From NCBI GenBank assembly GCA_030848705.1, contig CM061236.1, positions 56,625,481 to 56,689,480 on the forward strand: 64,000 bases of DNA, in the 5' to 3' direction. Both the position numbers and the translations under genes were made by a program. The notes under the pieces were generated by a model, which was not told the DNA's origin, searched no databases, and saw nothing but the letters and a program-made list of their open reading frames with translations. This stretch comes from Heracleum sosnowskyi. Its lineage: Eukaryota > Streptophyta > Magnoliopsida > Apiales > Apiaceae. Shown here piece after piece: positions 1-10,342 of this stretch (the first letter of the stretch is position 1; each line of letters begins with the position of its first letter).

Positions 1-780
1 TTATCTCAGAACAGTGCCTGACATTGAAGAAATAAAGTAAAGGCTGACTGTAAGGTTTTAAAGTTTTCTGTTCTAATTAAAAGTTAAACTCTGTTATGTT
101 ATAAACATTGCATTTGTTATATGTTTTGACATCATCAATTATCTTTTAACTTGTACATTTTTGTTATGCACAAGTTGGGGGAGATTGTTAGATATAATTG
201 CTGATGATTATTTATCAGTGTTTAAGCAACAGGTACTCATCAGAGTTTATGCTAGAAGCCAGTCAGAGTTTGTTAAAGTCTGATGGGGTGAAAGTTTGCT
301 GAAGCTGTCGGTGCTAATATGAAGATTTATAAGCAATACATCTTGAAGATGGAAAGAAGCAAGATATATTGAGATAGCTAAGGAAACGGAACAGAAGACA
401 GAAGCAATCCTAATTTGATATAAATTGTATAGCTAATTTGTAGGAATATCAATTAGAGATTGAATCTATGTAGCTGTTTACTATATAAACACAGATAGGT
501 TAACCCTAAAAGGGATGTGAATACTGAATACATTATTCTTGTAACCTAGCAGCTCTCTGTGATATTTTTCATCACTAAGAGAAGAGTTATTTAATATAAT
601 TCAGTTTATTGTTCATAAACAGAGTTCTTGATTGTTATTCTCATACATATATTGATTATATATTGTGTATTCGGCCTAAAAGGTACCATGTATATATTTG
701 TTTCCTTTTCAGTTGAATTCAGTCCTGTTGTGACGTGATCACGAGTTTATTATACTGCTATCTGTCCTATTATGATTAAA
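1..780 (+). mobile_element. Copia-type element I: 3' internal tail, polypurine tract and LTR (partial)
   Basis: The window opens in the non-coding tail of an LTR retrotransposon. A polypurine tract (TTGGGGGAGAT, 175-185) sits directly before an LTR start, TGTTAGATATAATTGC, at 186. The same PPT-plus-TGTTAG arrangement occurs at the 3' ends of the other Copia elements here (for example 63206-63219). The LTR contains a TATATAAA box at 482-489. I could not find a clean CA end. The LTR is probably truncated somewhere between about 660 and 780, where the sequence passes into the leader of Gypsy element B. No coding sequence is visible. The family label rests only on the PPT/LTR start type, and the right boundary is uncertain by roughly 100 bp. 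Confidence 0.6.
482..489 (+). promoter_or_regulatory. TATA box in Copia LTR I
   Basis: TATATAAA lies about 300 bp inside the LTR, a usual position for the U3 promoter that drives the genomic RNA. It is called by sequence only. Confidence 0.45.
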
Positions 781-886
781 TTGTGATAAAATATAGAACT
801 GCGGGAGTCTACTTCCAATTATGTAACGACTGTATCTGTAACCTAGTGAATGAGCCTAATATGAAACTTTCCAAATTTTCAGTAAG

Positions 887-2020
887 ATGCCTCCACGAAG
901 AACGAGAACTAGGGCTAACCCCCATGAATCTGATGATCAAGAAAGCCACAACCAAGATAGGGAAGACCCCGAATATGAGGAAGAGATAGATGAAGATTAT
1001 AATGAGCAGGACGACTCCCAGTATGGAGAGGCAGATGAATCCTTTTTCACTGCGGAATTTGAGACTGAAGAAGAGGAAGTTGAAGTGGAACAAAGAAGAG
1101 AGAACCAGGGTGGAGATCCCATGGGTCAGTTCATGAATCTACTTAGGCAAAATTTGGACCGTTATCCCCAACCACCCCAAGGAAACAACAGCACCGTGGC
1201 AAACTCTTTCAGGGCCTTTAAGTCACTCAAGCCCCCAGAATTCCAAGGATCGGCTGACCCAGTAGAGGCAAGAGCCTGGATAAAGGAAATGGAAAAGTCC
1301 TTTGAGATATTAAGCATCGAGGAGGCACAGAAGACTGTTTTCGCCACTTACCTTCTGAAGGGAGAGGCCAACTATTGGTGGGAGGCCAAGAAGAACATGG
1401 AGACGGATGCTATAGTAACTTGGGAAAGGTTCAAACAATTGTTTCTAGAGAAGTATTTCCCAAGGTTTATGAAGACTCAAATGGAGCTCAAGTTTTTGGA
1501 ACTGAAGCAGAATAACCTAACGGTGGCTAAGTATGAGGCAAAATTTACCGAGCTATCAAGGTTCGTGCTAGAGTTTGTAGATACCGAAGAAAAGAAAGCT
1601 AATAGATTTCAACAAGGGTTGAAGCAGTGGATTCAAAATCGCGTGGCAGTCTTGGAGATTTCAGACTATGCCACATTGGTGCAAAAGGCTTCGATCGTGG
1701 AAGCAGGGAGTGATCAGATGCAGAGAGAAAGAGAGAAAGGGGGGATAAAAAGGAAACATGCAAGTATGGGTGGAGGTTCTGCAGGAAGAAACCCCCCAAA
1801 TAGGTTTAACCGCGGGGCAGTCTCCCTACCTGAAAGGAGTATGGGTTTCAAACGAACCGTAAGCGCAAGCGTAAACCAGGGCGGCAACCCATCAGGAGTG
1901 TCCCACTCCCACCAATCTCGACCTCCATTACCAGTATGTACAAATTGTGGGACGAAACATCCCGGTGTGTGCAACAAGAAACAGATAACCTGTTATAAGT
2001 GTGCAACAAGAAACAGATAA
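887..2020 (+). pseudogene. gag: Gag of Gypsy element B (377 aa, frame broken in the zinc knuckle)
   Basis: This is the capsid/nucleocapsid polyprotein of a Ty3/Gypsy element, which packages the element RNA in cytoplasmic particles. The ATG at 887 opens a frame with an Arg-rich start and a very acidic stretch (residues about 15-70). A Retrotrans_gag-type domain follows at about 125-260 (ARAWIKEMEKSF, YWWEAKKN, TELSRFV motifs), then a basic Gly/Arg/Ser-rich linker. The frame ends early because a 32-bp tandem duplication (copies start at 1967 and 1999) shifts it and creates a TAA at 2018-2020 just before the CCHC knuckle. The intact knuckle (C-F-Q-C...H...C) is read in another frame at about 2046-2088. 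Downstream the protease remnant follows closely. The gag fold is clear; function is lost or truncated in this copy. Confidence 0.85.
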
Positions 2021-2025
2021 CCTGT
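1967..2025 (+). repeat. 32-bp tandem duplication in B gag
   Basis: Two copies of GTGTGCAACAAGAAACAGAT(...) start at 1967 and 1999, with about 27 bp matching exactly. A period of 32 is not a multiple of three, so it breaks the gag frame upstream of the zinc knuckle. Confidence 0.85.
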
Positions 2026-2040
2026 CAACAGAAGCCCCAC

Positions 2041-2516
2041 TTGTTTTCAGTGTGGACGTCAAGGTCATATGAAGAAGGATTGCCCCATGAACCGACCCGC
2101 AGCATCAGGGGCAAGCAAAGCTGCCTCCAACAAGCCACCAACTGCTAGGACTTTCAACATGACAGTGCAGGATGCCGTGAGGGACACAGATGTGATAGCA
2201 GGTACCTTTTCTCTGAATTCAGTTAGCGCAAATGTTTTATTTGATTCTGGAGCAACTAAATCTTTTATATCGAGGGATTTTGCGCATAAATTGAAACTTA
2301 AAGCCCAACCATTAAAGGATTCCCTACAAGTATAAATAGCTAACCACGAAATAGTCCCAGTTAATCGGATTCACCCAAACTGCAAATTGGAAATAGGGGA
2401 ACAGTCTTTTTATGTGGATTTGATTCCTTTTAAATTAGGGGAATTTGATGTCATTTTGGGGATGGATTGGTTGTCTCGTAATAACGCGCAGATAGATTGT
2501 AAAGGGAAAAATTAGA
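2041..2516 (+). pseudogene. CCHC knuckle and aspartic protease remnant of element B
   Basis: Translation shows a complete CCHC knuckle (C-x2-C-x4-H-x4-C, about 2046-2088) and then a retropepsin-type protease with the active-site LFDSGAT motif at about 2230-2250. The second conserved block, VILGMDWL, lies near 2451-2475. The frame is closed by a TAA at 2333-2335, between active site and ILG block, and again near 2514. The protease would cut Gag-Pol in the particle; here it is a pseudogene. Coding resemblance ends abruptly around 2550, marking the internal deletion. Confidence 0.75.
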
Positions 2517-2559
2517 TTGAATACCCCGGGGAAGAAGGAAATAGTGTTTAAGGAAATAC

Positions 2560-2784
2560 AACCCGGATGCTAAGCACATAGTGGAATACGAACACGTAGA
2601 CATGCAGCCAGACCTAACCTATGTGGAGCAACCTGTGGAAATCATAGATCAAAAGGAACAAGTGCTCCGAAACAAGGTCATCAAGCTAGTCAGAGTGTTG
2701 TGGCAAAACCATAACGTGGAAGAATCAACTTGGGAACTAGAAAGTGCTATGCTGGAAAAGTACCCCCATTTGTTTTCAAACTGA
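2560..2784 (+). pseudogene. C-terminal chromodomain fragment of element B polyprotein
   Basis: A 67-aa frame from 2581 reads VEIIDQKEQVLRNK...LVRVLWQNHNVEESTWELE...YPHLF. This is the typical integrase-tail chromodomain of chromoviruses (the W and the EESTWE block are diagnostic). In intact elements it follows integrase and steers insertion to marked chromatin. Here it is left behind after deletion of RT, RNase H and integrase. A similar fragment is present in element E at about 25015-25210. The stop at 2784 lies 20 bp before the polypurine tract. Confidence 0.8.
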
Positions 2785-2804
2785 TTCCGGGACAGAATCT
2801 TTTT

Positions 2805-2817
2805 AAGGAGGGGAGAC
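2805..2817 (+). other. Polypurine tract of element B
   Basis: AAGGAGGGGAGAC directly abuts the LTR start TGTAAT at 2818. It would prime plus-strand DNA synthesis. The same tract occurs in element E at 25235-25247. Confidence 0.85.
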
Positions 2818-3336
2818 TGTAATATCCCCAAATTTTGTACTTATTTAAGAACTATTGATGAATATTAACTTTTGTTAAAAAAAAAAAGTTTTCAGACCAC
2901 CCTATGTACGGGACGGTATAATGAACTTTCAAAGTCATATTAGTGATCTACGATGTAAATGAAGGAATGCAAAAGTTGTTAGAATCGGAAAAATAGCATT
3001 TCTGTTTTCTCCGAAATTTCACCACTAACGGACGGATTAATCATTATTTGAAAATATTGGAGGATTTAAATTATCAATTCCATGGATATGGATTTAATAA
3101 AAGAATTAGTAATGTCAAGGACGTTTACGGTAAACTACTTCGATAGAACACTTGAGAAACCCTACGAACAATCTACGAGACTAAACGGTGACGGAACAAT
3201 GCGACACTTACAGGATTAAATATAGACATGGAAGTAACATGTAACAAGATTAATCCAAGGAATGCAACAATTGGATCATCCATGTGAAAGGAAACGAACT
3301 AGTAAAGCTGCTTGCCACCATGAGTCTCTGTTGCTT

Positions 3337-3346
3337 GACACGTGTC
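3337..3346. promoter_or_regulatory. G-box/ABRE-type palindrome in B LTR
   Basis: GACACGTGTC is a perfect 10-bp palindrome with a CACGTG core, a known binding site for plant bZIP and bHLH factors. It is conserved at the equivalent place in E LTRs. Regulation by abscisic acid or stress is inference. Confidence 0.5.
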
Positions 3347-3700
3347 CGATGATGAGGCAAATAACTATGACTCACCACTTTGACTACAAAATATCAAGAT
3401 AATTATCAAAAAGTAACCAAGGCAAAAGCAAGAAAACTCTCCCCACTTGGAAGAAGAACATTCGGCCCTCTTTTACAACGAAGGATACTTTTTCAAGAGA
3501 TCATCTTCCACTCATCCATAAATCACAAGTAATAGCTCTTTGGAAAGCTCTAGGATGGATTAAGAAGAACACCAAGTTTCATCATCATCCATTAAGGTTA
3601 GCATGATCAAATCTTTGTGCAAAGTTTAGGCATGAATAGTAACCTCAAGAACTAACTTGTGTTTCTTGATTTCTTTGGTTGATTCAAGCTATCTTAAGGT

Positions 3701-3708
3701 TATATAAG
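3701..3708 (+). promoter_or_regulatory. Candidate TATA box in B LTR
   Basis: TATATAAG lies in the first quarter of the LTR, downstream of the G-box. Called by sequence only. Confidence 0.35.
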
Positions 3709-4861
3709 GACTATACAAGGCTTATTAAGCTCATATACACTACAAGGAAGGTATAACTCTCGAAACCCTTGATTATAATTTGATTTATATGGTTAGTTTT
3801 AAGTATAGTTTAGTTAGTATGATCATAAGGATGATTGTTTGATTTTGATGAAAGTTTGATGTTGTTTTAAGGATGAATAAGAAGATGTTGGTTTTGACTA
3901 TGGTTGATGATGTTTATGGATTAGTTATGATGTTGAGGAATTGAATTGATGATTTGGTTGGATTGATCATGTAAAGTTTATGATTAAACTTTGGAATCGT
4001 TAAAACATAGCCGTTATAATGCCCGATTTTCCTTAACCTTGTTTTGTTTGTGATATTCGAACATAATGACTTATGTCCAAGACCACCACTGCCCATTATA
4101 GTGTAAGTCTTGTTTCAAGGTTCATTTTGGTGCAAAAATCATGTGAATCCGATTTGCGGTTTAGGAGAAACAAGTATTTTAGTAAAGGATGTTTCGCGAA
4201 ACCAAACTATACCACTTAACCAACTTTGAGGCAATGATCAAACCCCTTAAGCGACTTATTAGAATGTAAAACTTTGTGTTAACATGATAGGTACGTTTAG
4301 GAAGACCCTCGAAAATATTTCGTGCTAAAATGATTTAATCTCTATTTTATAAAAATGAATGAACGAGCTTACGCGAGTGGAAGTTCTTAAAGAGTTAACT
4401 TGAAAACGAACTTGTTACTTGAGATAGTACGTACTTAGTGTCATGAAAGTGTTAAGTGATTAATCTCGGATATTTTGACTATGTATAGATCGCCGGATCA
4501 ACTCGAGGCACACTACCCCTACCTCACCACCAAGCAAGTTTTCGAAACCTATACTTACTGTTGTTGTGATAATAAACTGTTTTTATATATGATATGCAAA
4601 TGCGAGGTATACATGTTTTATTCCCAAGTACATTGCGATATATAAATTGCATGCTTGTTTTTGAACTGCTATATATAGCGATATTCGAGGTTATGACTTG
4701 ATGTTGGGACTTATAAGCAAGATATGGGATATCAGCTATAAGCCGGGTTTTTATAAATGCCCTAGGATAAGGGCGTGTGATTTTCTTTAGTTCAGAAGTA
4801 ATTATGTTTTCTGTATATATTAAAGATTATTTTATTTCCGATAAAGATATCGTGTAACTGT

Positions 4862-5240
4862 TATTCGAGGATTATTTATTTAATGAATATTATTTTTGAA
4901 TATTCATTTAAGGATTATTTATTTAATGAATATTATTTTTGAATATTCATTTAAGGATTATTTATTTAATGAATATTATTTTTGAATATTCATTTAAGGA
5001 TTATTTGTTTAATGAATATTATTTGTGAGTATTCATTTAATCATTTTTTTTACTTAATGAAGATTATTTTTGAATATTCATTTAAGGTTTATTTATTTAA
5101 CGAATATTATTTGGAATATTCATTCAATCCTTATTTAATGAATATTATTTTTGAATATTCATTTAATCATTATTTACTTAATGAATATTATTTTCGAATA
5201 TTCTTTTAAGGTTTAATTATTTAATAAATATTATTAATTA
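4862..5240. repeat. Tandem array of AT-rich palindromes in B LTR
   Basis: About eight units of roughly 45-50 bp are each built around AATGAATATT-ATTTTTG-AATATTCATT, a 10-bp inverted repeat with a 7-nt loop. The array accounts for the short open frame at 4982-5209. A diverged version lies in both LTRs of element E (18230-18750 and 27490-28010). Confidence 0.85.
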
Positions 5241-6620
5241 TTTTTAAATCAAAAAAGAGGTTCCCAAAACACTGTTTTTCCATTTAAATCCGTCTTTTAA
5301 GAGGATTTAAATGCTCGCTCAACTATCAAAAATATGGGAAACCTGATTTAAGTGTCTGATGCTCTTTTTAAACTCTCAACTCAAAACTGTCAGGGGACAG
5401 ATCTTTTCTCGAAGCAATTTAGTTGCTGCAAGTCAAATGTTGTGTTACCACCTCAACGATCGAGGGGTAAATTGATGGAACAAGTCGATATCCATTAACA
5501 AGCAATAGCTTGGGAAATATTGGAGAATCTTCCTTTCCAACCTAGATATAACTACTTAGTGGAGTCGTATCAACAAGTATTACACTTGGGGAAAGGAGGA
5601 CGATCTTTACGTTTCAGAGTCATGGATTTCATCTGAACTAGGAGTGGTGTAAGTGGTGCAGTTGCGCCGACCCATCCATTTTATTGCCCCAAATGGGCCG
5701 GGAGATCCGGAAAGGTGGTAGACAATGTCAGGCTGTCGTGATTCTTCCATCTACATGTAGAAAACATATTTTTGTTGTACGACATGCTACTGATCATAGT
5801 AAGGTTGGTACAACGGGCGCGGTAGTGACTCCGGTATTAGTTCATCATCCAATTTTGGAATATTCCTGCAACATGTATTGGGGAGAAAAACAAATCATGT
5901 TGAAAGGGGGTCGAAAAGTGTTCGAAGAAAATAAAGCCTTGCAACTTCATCTTTCATTTTATGAGTTATGACTCTGATAAAACCTTACTCAGATTATTAT
6001 GCATAAGTGGATTTTGGGTTACGGAAACATTATATTAATTTTCCTTGTAACTTCATCTTTTATATTATACTAGTCTCTTATCCGTTTAAAGCATAACATG
6101 TGGCTACAAAAATATCTTTGAACTGTTATATACTGATAATTTGTCATAAACTATTTTGGTGGGCTCTATTGCTCACCCTTGCTTTATTTATTTATATCAC
6201 AACAACAGCTAGAGCAGATGGCCCGCAATAGGCACACTCTGCGCAAGCAGGTAGCAGCCGTCAGAGATTTACCCGCTGAGGTCGTAGCCGCCATAGCTGA
6301 GGTAGTAGTAACCAGTAGCCTAGGCTACAGCTTTTGTGTATCAGGCTTATTTATATTTATGATTAATGTAATCAACGGCAAGAACTATTAAGTGTACTCT
6401 GTAATCATTTGGGTTTGTAATAACTTATCACTTGCGGATCCTATGTCTAGATACTTATTCCAATTTCATCTCTGGGACTATAACTAGTTGTGTGTGTGTA
6501 GTGTTGTTATTGCGGGGTCACAGCATCCAGTTTTATTGTTTTGATTCAAGTGCAAGTATTATTGATGGGAATTGAGACCGTAACGACCGGATCCCCGACC
6601 CCGGATATGGGGCTGTTACA

Positions 6621-7516
6621 GCATACCCAGTCGGTACCATGTTGAAGTCTTGAAGTGCGTTCTTTATTTCATGACCGAGCGCGTGTTGGCTCATTCTTAC
6701 TCCTTGATTATTCTACCCTTCCAGAGTTGTTGGTTTCAGAGAATGTTGTGAATAGATACGTTATCTTCAAATTAGTATCTTTTTACAAACTATGGTCTTA
6801 AAGACATATGAGTTATACTTAGTTCGTATTTTCTACATACTATTGTAGTTATTGTTGATTCGGTCGCCGTGACGGCCAATATAAACCTTTTTGTGTTTTA
6901 AACTATTCAGTTGCGAGAAGCTGAATGAGAAATTGTGATAAATTACTAAACTTGATTTGAGGAGTTTTAAAGATTACAAATGTTCAAAAACAAAAGTTTG
7001 TTATTTGAAAATCCAAAGCTTGTTTTGGAAACTTTATATATTATACTTGATAATGCACTTGCTGAACAATTCTTTCGCTCATACTTGTTTTCTTTATATA
7101 TTTTAGCCTTTCAGTGAGAAGGTATGTTGGCGAGAGTTGTCCACATATCCGGTCAGAGATGGGAAAGGATAGTAGCGTAAAGACGTTCTGATCCAGAGCA
7201 TTTGGAGCTAGTGAGAGGTTTTGTATATAGATGTTTTCTATTGAATAATATATTGTATAAGATTAGCTGCCTAGTATACTTCTTATCGAAGTTATACTAG
7301 TATATTAGAATTTATGTAAAGAGGATGGTTGTAAAGAAGAAAATTGTTGTAATGAAATTTTGGATTCTTGTTTCTAGCACTATAACCTTTAAAGATTCTT
7401 GGTAGAGTTGGGGTCACAGATATTATTATTGTGTTGATTTTATATTGAACATGTTGTTTGGATTAAGGGTGCAGTGTGACGACCAAATCCTTTGACCCCG
7501 GATTTGGGGCGTTACA
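6621..7516 (+). repeat. 3' portion of Gypsy LTR K, inserted in Copia element A
   Basis: The segment starts immediately after the end of the B LTR and ends GACCCCGGATTTGGGGCGTTACA, the typical terminus of these chromovirus LTRs. The next base (7517) is mid-codon inside the Copia integrase region of element A. So K entered A, and B later entered K. The 5' part of K should lie left of B, outside or at the left edge of the window. The five bases after the terminus, TTGGC (7517-7521), should be its TSD. No gene is visible in the stretch. Confidence 0.7.
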
Positions 7517-8434
7517 TTGGCTATGGCACAAGAAGCTCTCACATCTGAACTTCAAAACTATGAACTCTTTGGTAAAGAGAGAGTTAGTGAGAGGGTTGCC
7601 CCTGATGGAATTCAATCAGGAGGGACTATGTGAAGCATGTGAAAAAGGAAGTCGAAGAAAGCATCACATAGAAGCAAAGGAATGAAAAACATTGCTGAAC
7701 CATTACATCTGATTCATATGGATTTATTTGGTCCAGTCAATGTTATGTCACTTTCAAGAAAAAGATATGCATTGGTGATGGTGGATGACTACTCCAAGTA
7801 CACGTGGGTGTTGTTCATACAATCAAAGGATGAAGTAACACAACTAATCATTGATCACATCAAGAAGATAGAAGTGGAAGCTAAGCTACCTGTGCGGACA
7901 ATCAGATCAGACAATGGAACTAAATTCAAGAATGCAGTTCTTAATGATTTCTGCTCAGAGAAAGGAATATCAAGACAGTTTTCAGCACCAAGAACTCCTC
8001 AATAGAATGGAGTAGTGGAAAGGAAGAACAGGACCTTGGTTGAAGCAGCAAGGACCGTGTTGAGTGAATCAAAACTTCCCACTTACTTTTGGGCTGAAGC
8101 AGTGAATACAGCTTGATACACTCAGAATCGTACCCTGGTCAACAAAGATCATGAAAAGACTCTGTATGAGTTAATGGCCAACAAGAAACCAACACTGAAG
8201 TACTTTCATGTGTTTGATGCAAAGTGCTTTGTACTTAAAGATGGAGAACATCTAGGCAAGTTTGATGCCAAAGCAGATGAAGGCATTTTTCTGGGCTATT
8301 CTCCGGAATCTAAGGCTTACAGGGTATATGTGATTGAAGATAAGAAGGTGTTGGAAAGCTTTAATGTAACATTTGACGACACCAAAAGACCATGCCTGCA
8401 AACAAGAGAGAACTCTGAATCCTTGGTATTTTAA
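7517..8434 (+). pseudogene. Copia integrase region of element A (broken)
   Basis: This codes the end of the protease-integrase part of pol. Visible are the GAG_pre-integrase segment (WLWHKKLSHLNF and the C-x2-C of LCEACEKG) and the integrase core with LIHMDLFGP, SDNGT and RKNRT blocks. The family integrates cDNA with a D,D35E active site. The copy is dead: a frameshift near 7655-7685 (KGSRRK then stop TGA), a TAG at 8003-8005, and a TGA at about 8115. Minus-strand element C carries the uninterrupted version of the first 420 bp at 45828-46246. The last frame, 8174-8434, includes the integrase C-terminal DAKCFVLKDGEHLGKF block. Confidence 0.85.
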
Positions 8435-8725
8435 AATCTATCAAGAGATCTCTCTGACAATGAAGAAGAACCTGAAGTTGTTAGAGTTATTAATAATAAT
8501 CATGATGATAATGATTCTGTACCAATTGGTGATAGTGGTGGACATACTCAGACTACTCCTGGATCCACTAGTCATTCGACAGGGTCAACAGATCAAACCG
8601 TCAACAACTCAGGGGGAGCAGGAGAAGGATCAACTAGTCGCACTCCACAACATCTAGAACATGGAGAATCATCAAAATCGCATCTGCCAAGACAAAGGGT
8701 ATGGAATAGAGATCATCCCTTTCAC

Positions 8726-10342
8726 TTGATCATTGGTGATCCGGACACAGGAGTGAGAACTAGGAGAACATCACAAAATGAATGTCACTATTCTGGGTTT
8801 CTTTCAGAAACAGAACCTAAGAAAGTTGAAGATGCTCTAGATGATCCAGATTGGGTGATTGCTATGCAAGAGGAACTCAATCGGTTTGAAAGGCAGAAAG
8901 TTTGGAAGCTGGTACCCAGGCCTAAGGGAAAATCTGTTATTGGAACAAGATGGGTATTCAGAAATAAGTTGGACGAAGATGGCATTGTAACGAGAAACAA
9001 AGCCAGACTGGTTGCTAAAGGTTACTCTCAAGAAGAGGGTATAGATTATGATGAAACCTATGCACCAGTAGCAAGACTTGAGGCCATCAGAATGTTTCTG
9101 GCATTCGCAGCACATTCCAATTACAAGGTATATCAGATGGATGTGAAGAGTGCTTTTCTGAACGGGGAGTTAGAAGAAGAAGTGTATGTGGAACAACCTC
9201 CAGGTTTTGAGGATTCAAAACTGGCACACTTTGTGTACTTTCTATTCAAAGCTCTCTATGGACTCAAACAAGCTCCAAGGACATGGTATGACACTCTCTC
9301 TGAATTCTTACTTGAAAATGATTTTACAAGAGGTGTTGTAGACAAGACTCTCTTTTACAAAAAGCACAAAAATGATTTGATATTGGTGCAAGTATATGTT
9401 GATGACATAATATTTGGTTCTACTACTGATGATCTATGCAAGAGATTTTCTAAGTTAATGCAGAGTCGTTATGAAATGAGCATGATGGGTGAATTGTCAT
9501 TCTTTCTAGGACTGCAAGTGTATCAAAGGCAAGATGGTATATTCATTTGTCAGTCCAAGTACATCAAAGATTTTCTTAAGAAGTATCAAATGGAAGACTC
9601 ATCTACATCAAAGACTCATATGCCAACTGCCACTAAGCTTGATAAGGATGAAACTGGTAAGAAAGTTGACATCACAGGCTACAGAGGTATGATAGGCTCA
9701 TTAATTTATCTCACTGCAAGTAGACCATATATAATGTTTGCAACATGCTTGTGTGCTAGGTTTCAGTCTGATCCTAAAGAATCTCATCTAATAGCTGTTA
9801 AGCGAATATTTAGATATCTTAAGGGGACCCCAAATCTTGGAATTTGGTACCCTAAAGATACAGGATTTGATCTTATTGGATACACAGACTCTGATTTTGC
9901 AGGTTGTAAGATTGATCGGAAGAGTACTTCAGGAAGCTGTCAGTTTCCTGGAAGAAGGTTAGTTTCCTGGTATAGCAAGAAGCAGCATTCAGTGTCCACA
10001 TCAACAGCTGAGGCTGAATACATTGTTGCTGGTAGCTGCTGTGCTCAGATCTTGTGGATGAGAAACCAACTCCGTGACTATGGACTTTTGTTGACAAAGA
10101 TTCCTATATTTTGCGACAACACAAGTGCCATAGCAATCTCTAACAACCTAGTGCAACACTCGAGGACGAAGCACATCGACATCATGTATCATTTTATCCG
10201 AGAGCATGTCATGAATGGAACTGTGGAGTTACATTTTGTACCCACGGAGGAACAAATTGTAGACATCTTTACTAAACCGCTTGATGAATCCACTTTTTCA
10301 AAGCTGGTTGGTGAACTTGGGATGTTAAATCTTTCTAATTGA
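8726..10342 (+). CDS. Copia reverse transcriptase and RNase H of element A (538 aa)
   Basis: An open frame codes RVT_2-type reverse transcriptase and RNase H, which copy the element RNA into DNA. The RT begins near residue 40 (DPDWVIAMQEELN), holds the KSAFLNG block, and has the catalytic YVDD at residues 224-227. RNase H follows at about 380-510 (YTDSDFAGC, AEAEY, CDNTSAI, HIDI, IVDIFTKPL). The frame upstream is shifted: the acidic linker before it is read in another frame (8373-8657). A SRPD block common in the family reads SRPY at about 333-336. The domain looks intact, but its upstream frame is broken, so it can only be made as part of a dead polyprotein. Element D has the homologous frame at 34445-32700. 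Confidence 0.9.
   Translation: MIIGDPDTGVRTRRTSQNECHYSGFLSETEPKKVEDALDDPDWVIAMQEELNRFERQKVWKLVPRPKGKSVIGTRWVFRNKLDEDGIVTRNKARLVAKGYSQEEGIDYDETYAPVARLEAIRMFLAFAAHSNYKVYQMDVKSAFLNGELEEEVYVEQPPGFEDSKLAHFVYFLFKALYGLKQAPRTWYDTLSEFLLENDFTRGVVDKTLFYKKHKNDLILVQVYVDDIIFGSTTDDLCKRFSKLMQSRYEMSMMGELSFFLGLQVYQRQDGIFICQSKYIKDFLKKYQMEDSSTSKTHMPTATKLDKDETGKKVDITGYRGMIGSLIYLTASRPYIMFATCLCARFQSDPKESHLIAVKRIFRYLKGTPNLGIWYPKDTGFDLIGYTDSDFAGCKIDRKSTSGSCQFPGRRLVSWYSKKQHSVSTSTAEAEYIVAGSCCAQILWMRNQLRDYGLLLTKIPIFCDNTSAIAISNNLVQHSRTKHIDIMYHFIREHVMNGTVELHFVPTEEQIVDIFTKPLDESTFSKLVGELGMLNLSN

Larger units (their letters stand above)
781..6620 (+). mobile_element. Element B: Ty3/Gypsy chromovirus (Tekay/Del-like) deletion derivative
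   Basis: Gag, a broken protease and a C-terminal chromodomain are followed by a polypurine tract (AAGGAGGGGAGAC, 2805-2817) and a 3.8-kb 3' LTR ending in TTACA at 6620. The stretch normally coding RT, RNase H and integrase is missing between about 2550 and 2565, where the text jumps from protease to the chromodomain region. No 5' LTR or primer-binding site is present, since the left side meets Copia LTR I near 780. The chromodomain plus the GGAGGGGAGAC/TGTAAT junction points to the chromovirus group. B cannot move by itself. Confidence 0.8.
2818..6620 (+). repeat. 3' LTR of Gypsy element B (3.8 kb)
   Basis: The LTR begins TGTAATATCCCC after the polypurine tract and ends CCGGATATGGGGCTGTTACA. 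It shares its order of landmarks with the LTRs of element E: a GACACGTGTC palindrome, a TATA-like site, a tandem array of AT-rich palindromes, a GAGGTTCCCAAAACA block, and the terminal GGGGCTGTTACA. It contains no credible gene; short open frames within it (for example 4982-5209, 5684-5971) are translations of repeat sequence. Overall similarity to E is clear but far from identical, so they are related subfamilies. Confidence 0.8.

Noticed and set aside
186..780. Search for a family-specific motif in LTR I
   Set aside because: CAGAGTT/AACTCTG occurs about four times, too weak to separate from chance in a truncated copy.
4982..5209. 75-aa frame rich in Tyr, Phe, Ile, Asn
   Set aside because: Translation of the AT-rich palindrome array.
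4862..5240. Regular repeat-spacer look resembling a CRISPR array
   Set aside because: The context is a plant Gypsy LTR, there are no unique spacers of fixed length, and units degenerate gradually.
5684..6391. Two frames of 95 and 70 aa in the B LTR
   Set aside because: No recognisable domain, inside a defined LTR, with related LTRs lacking the frames.
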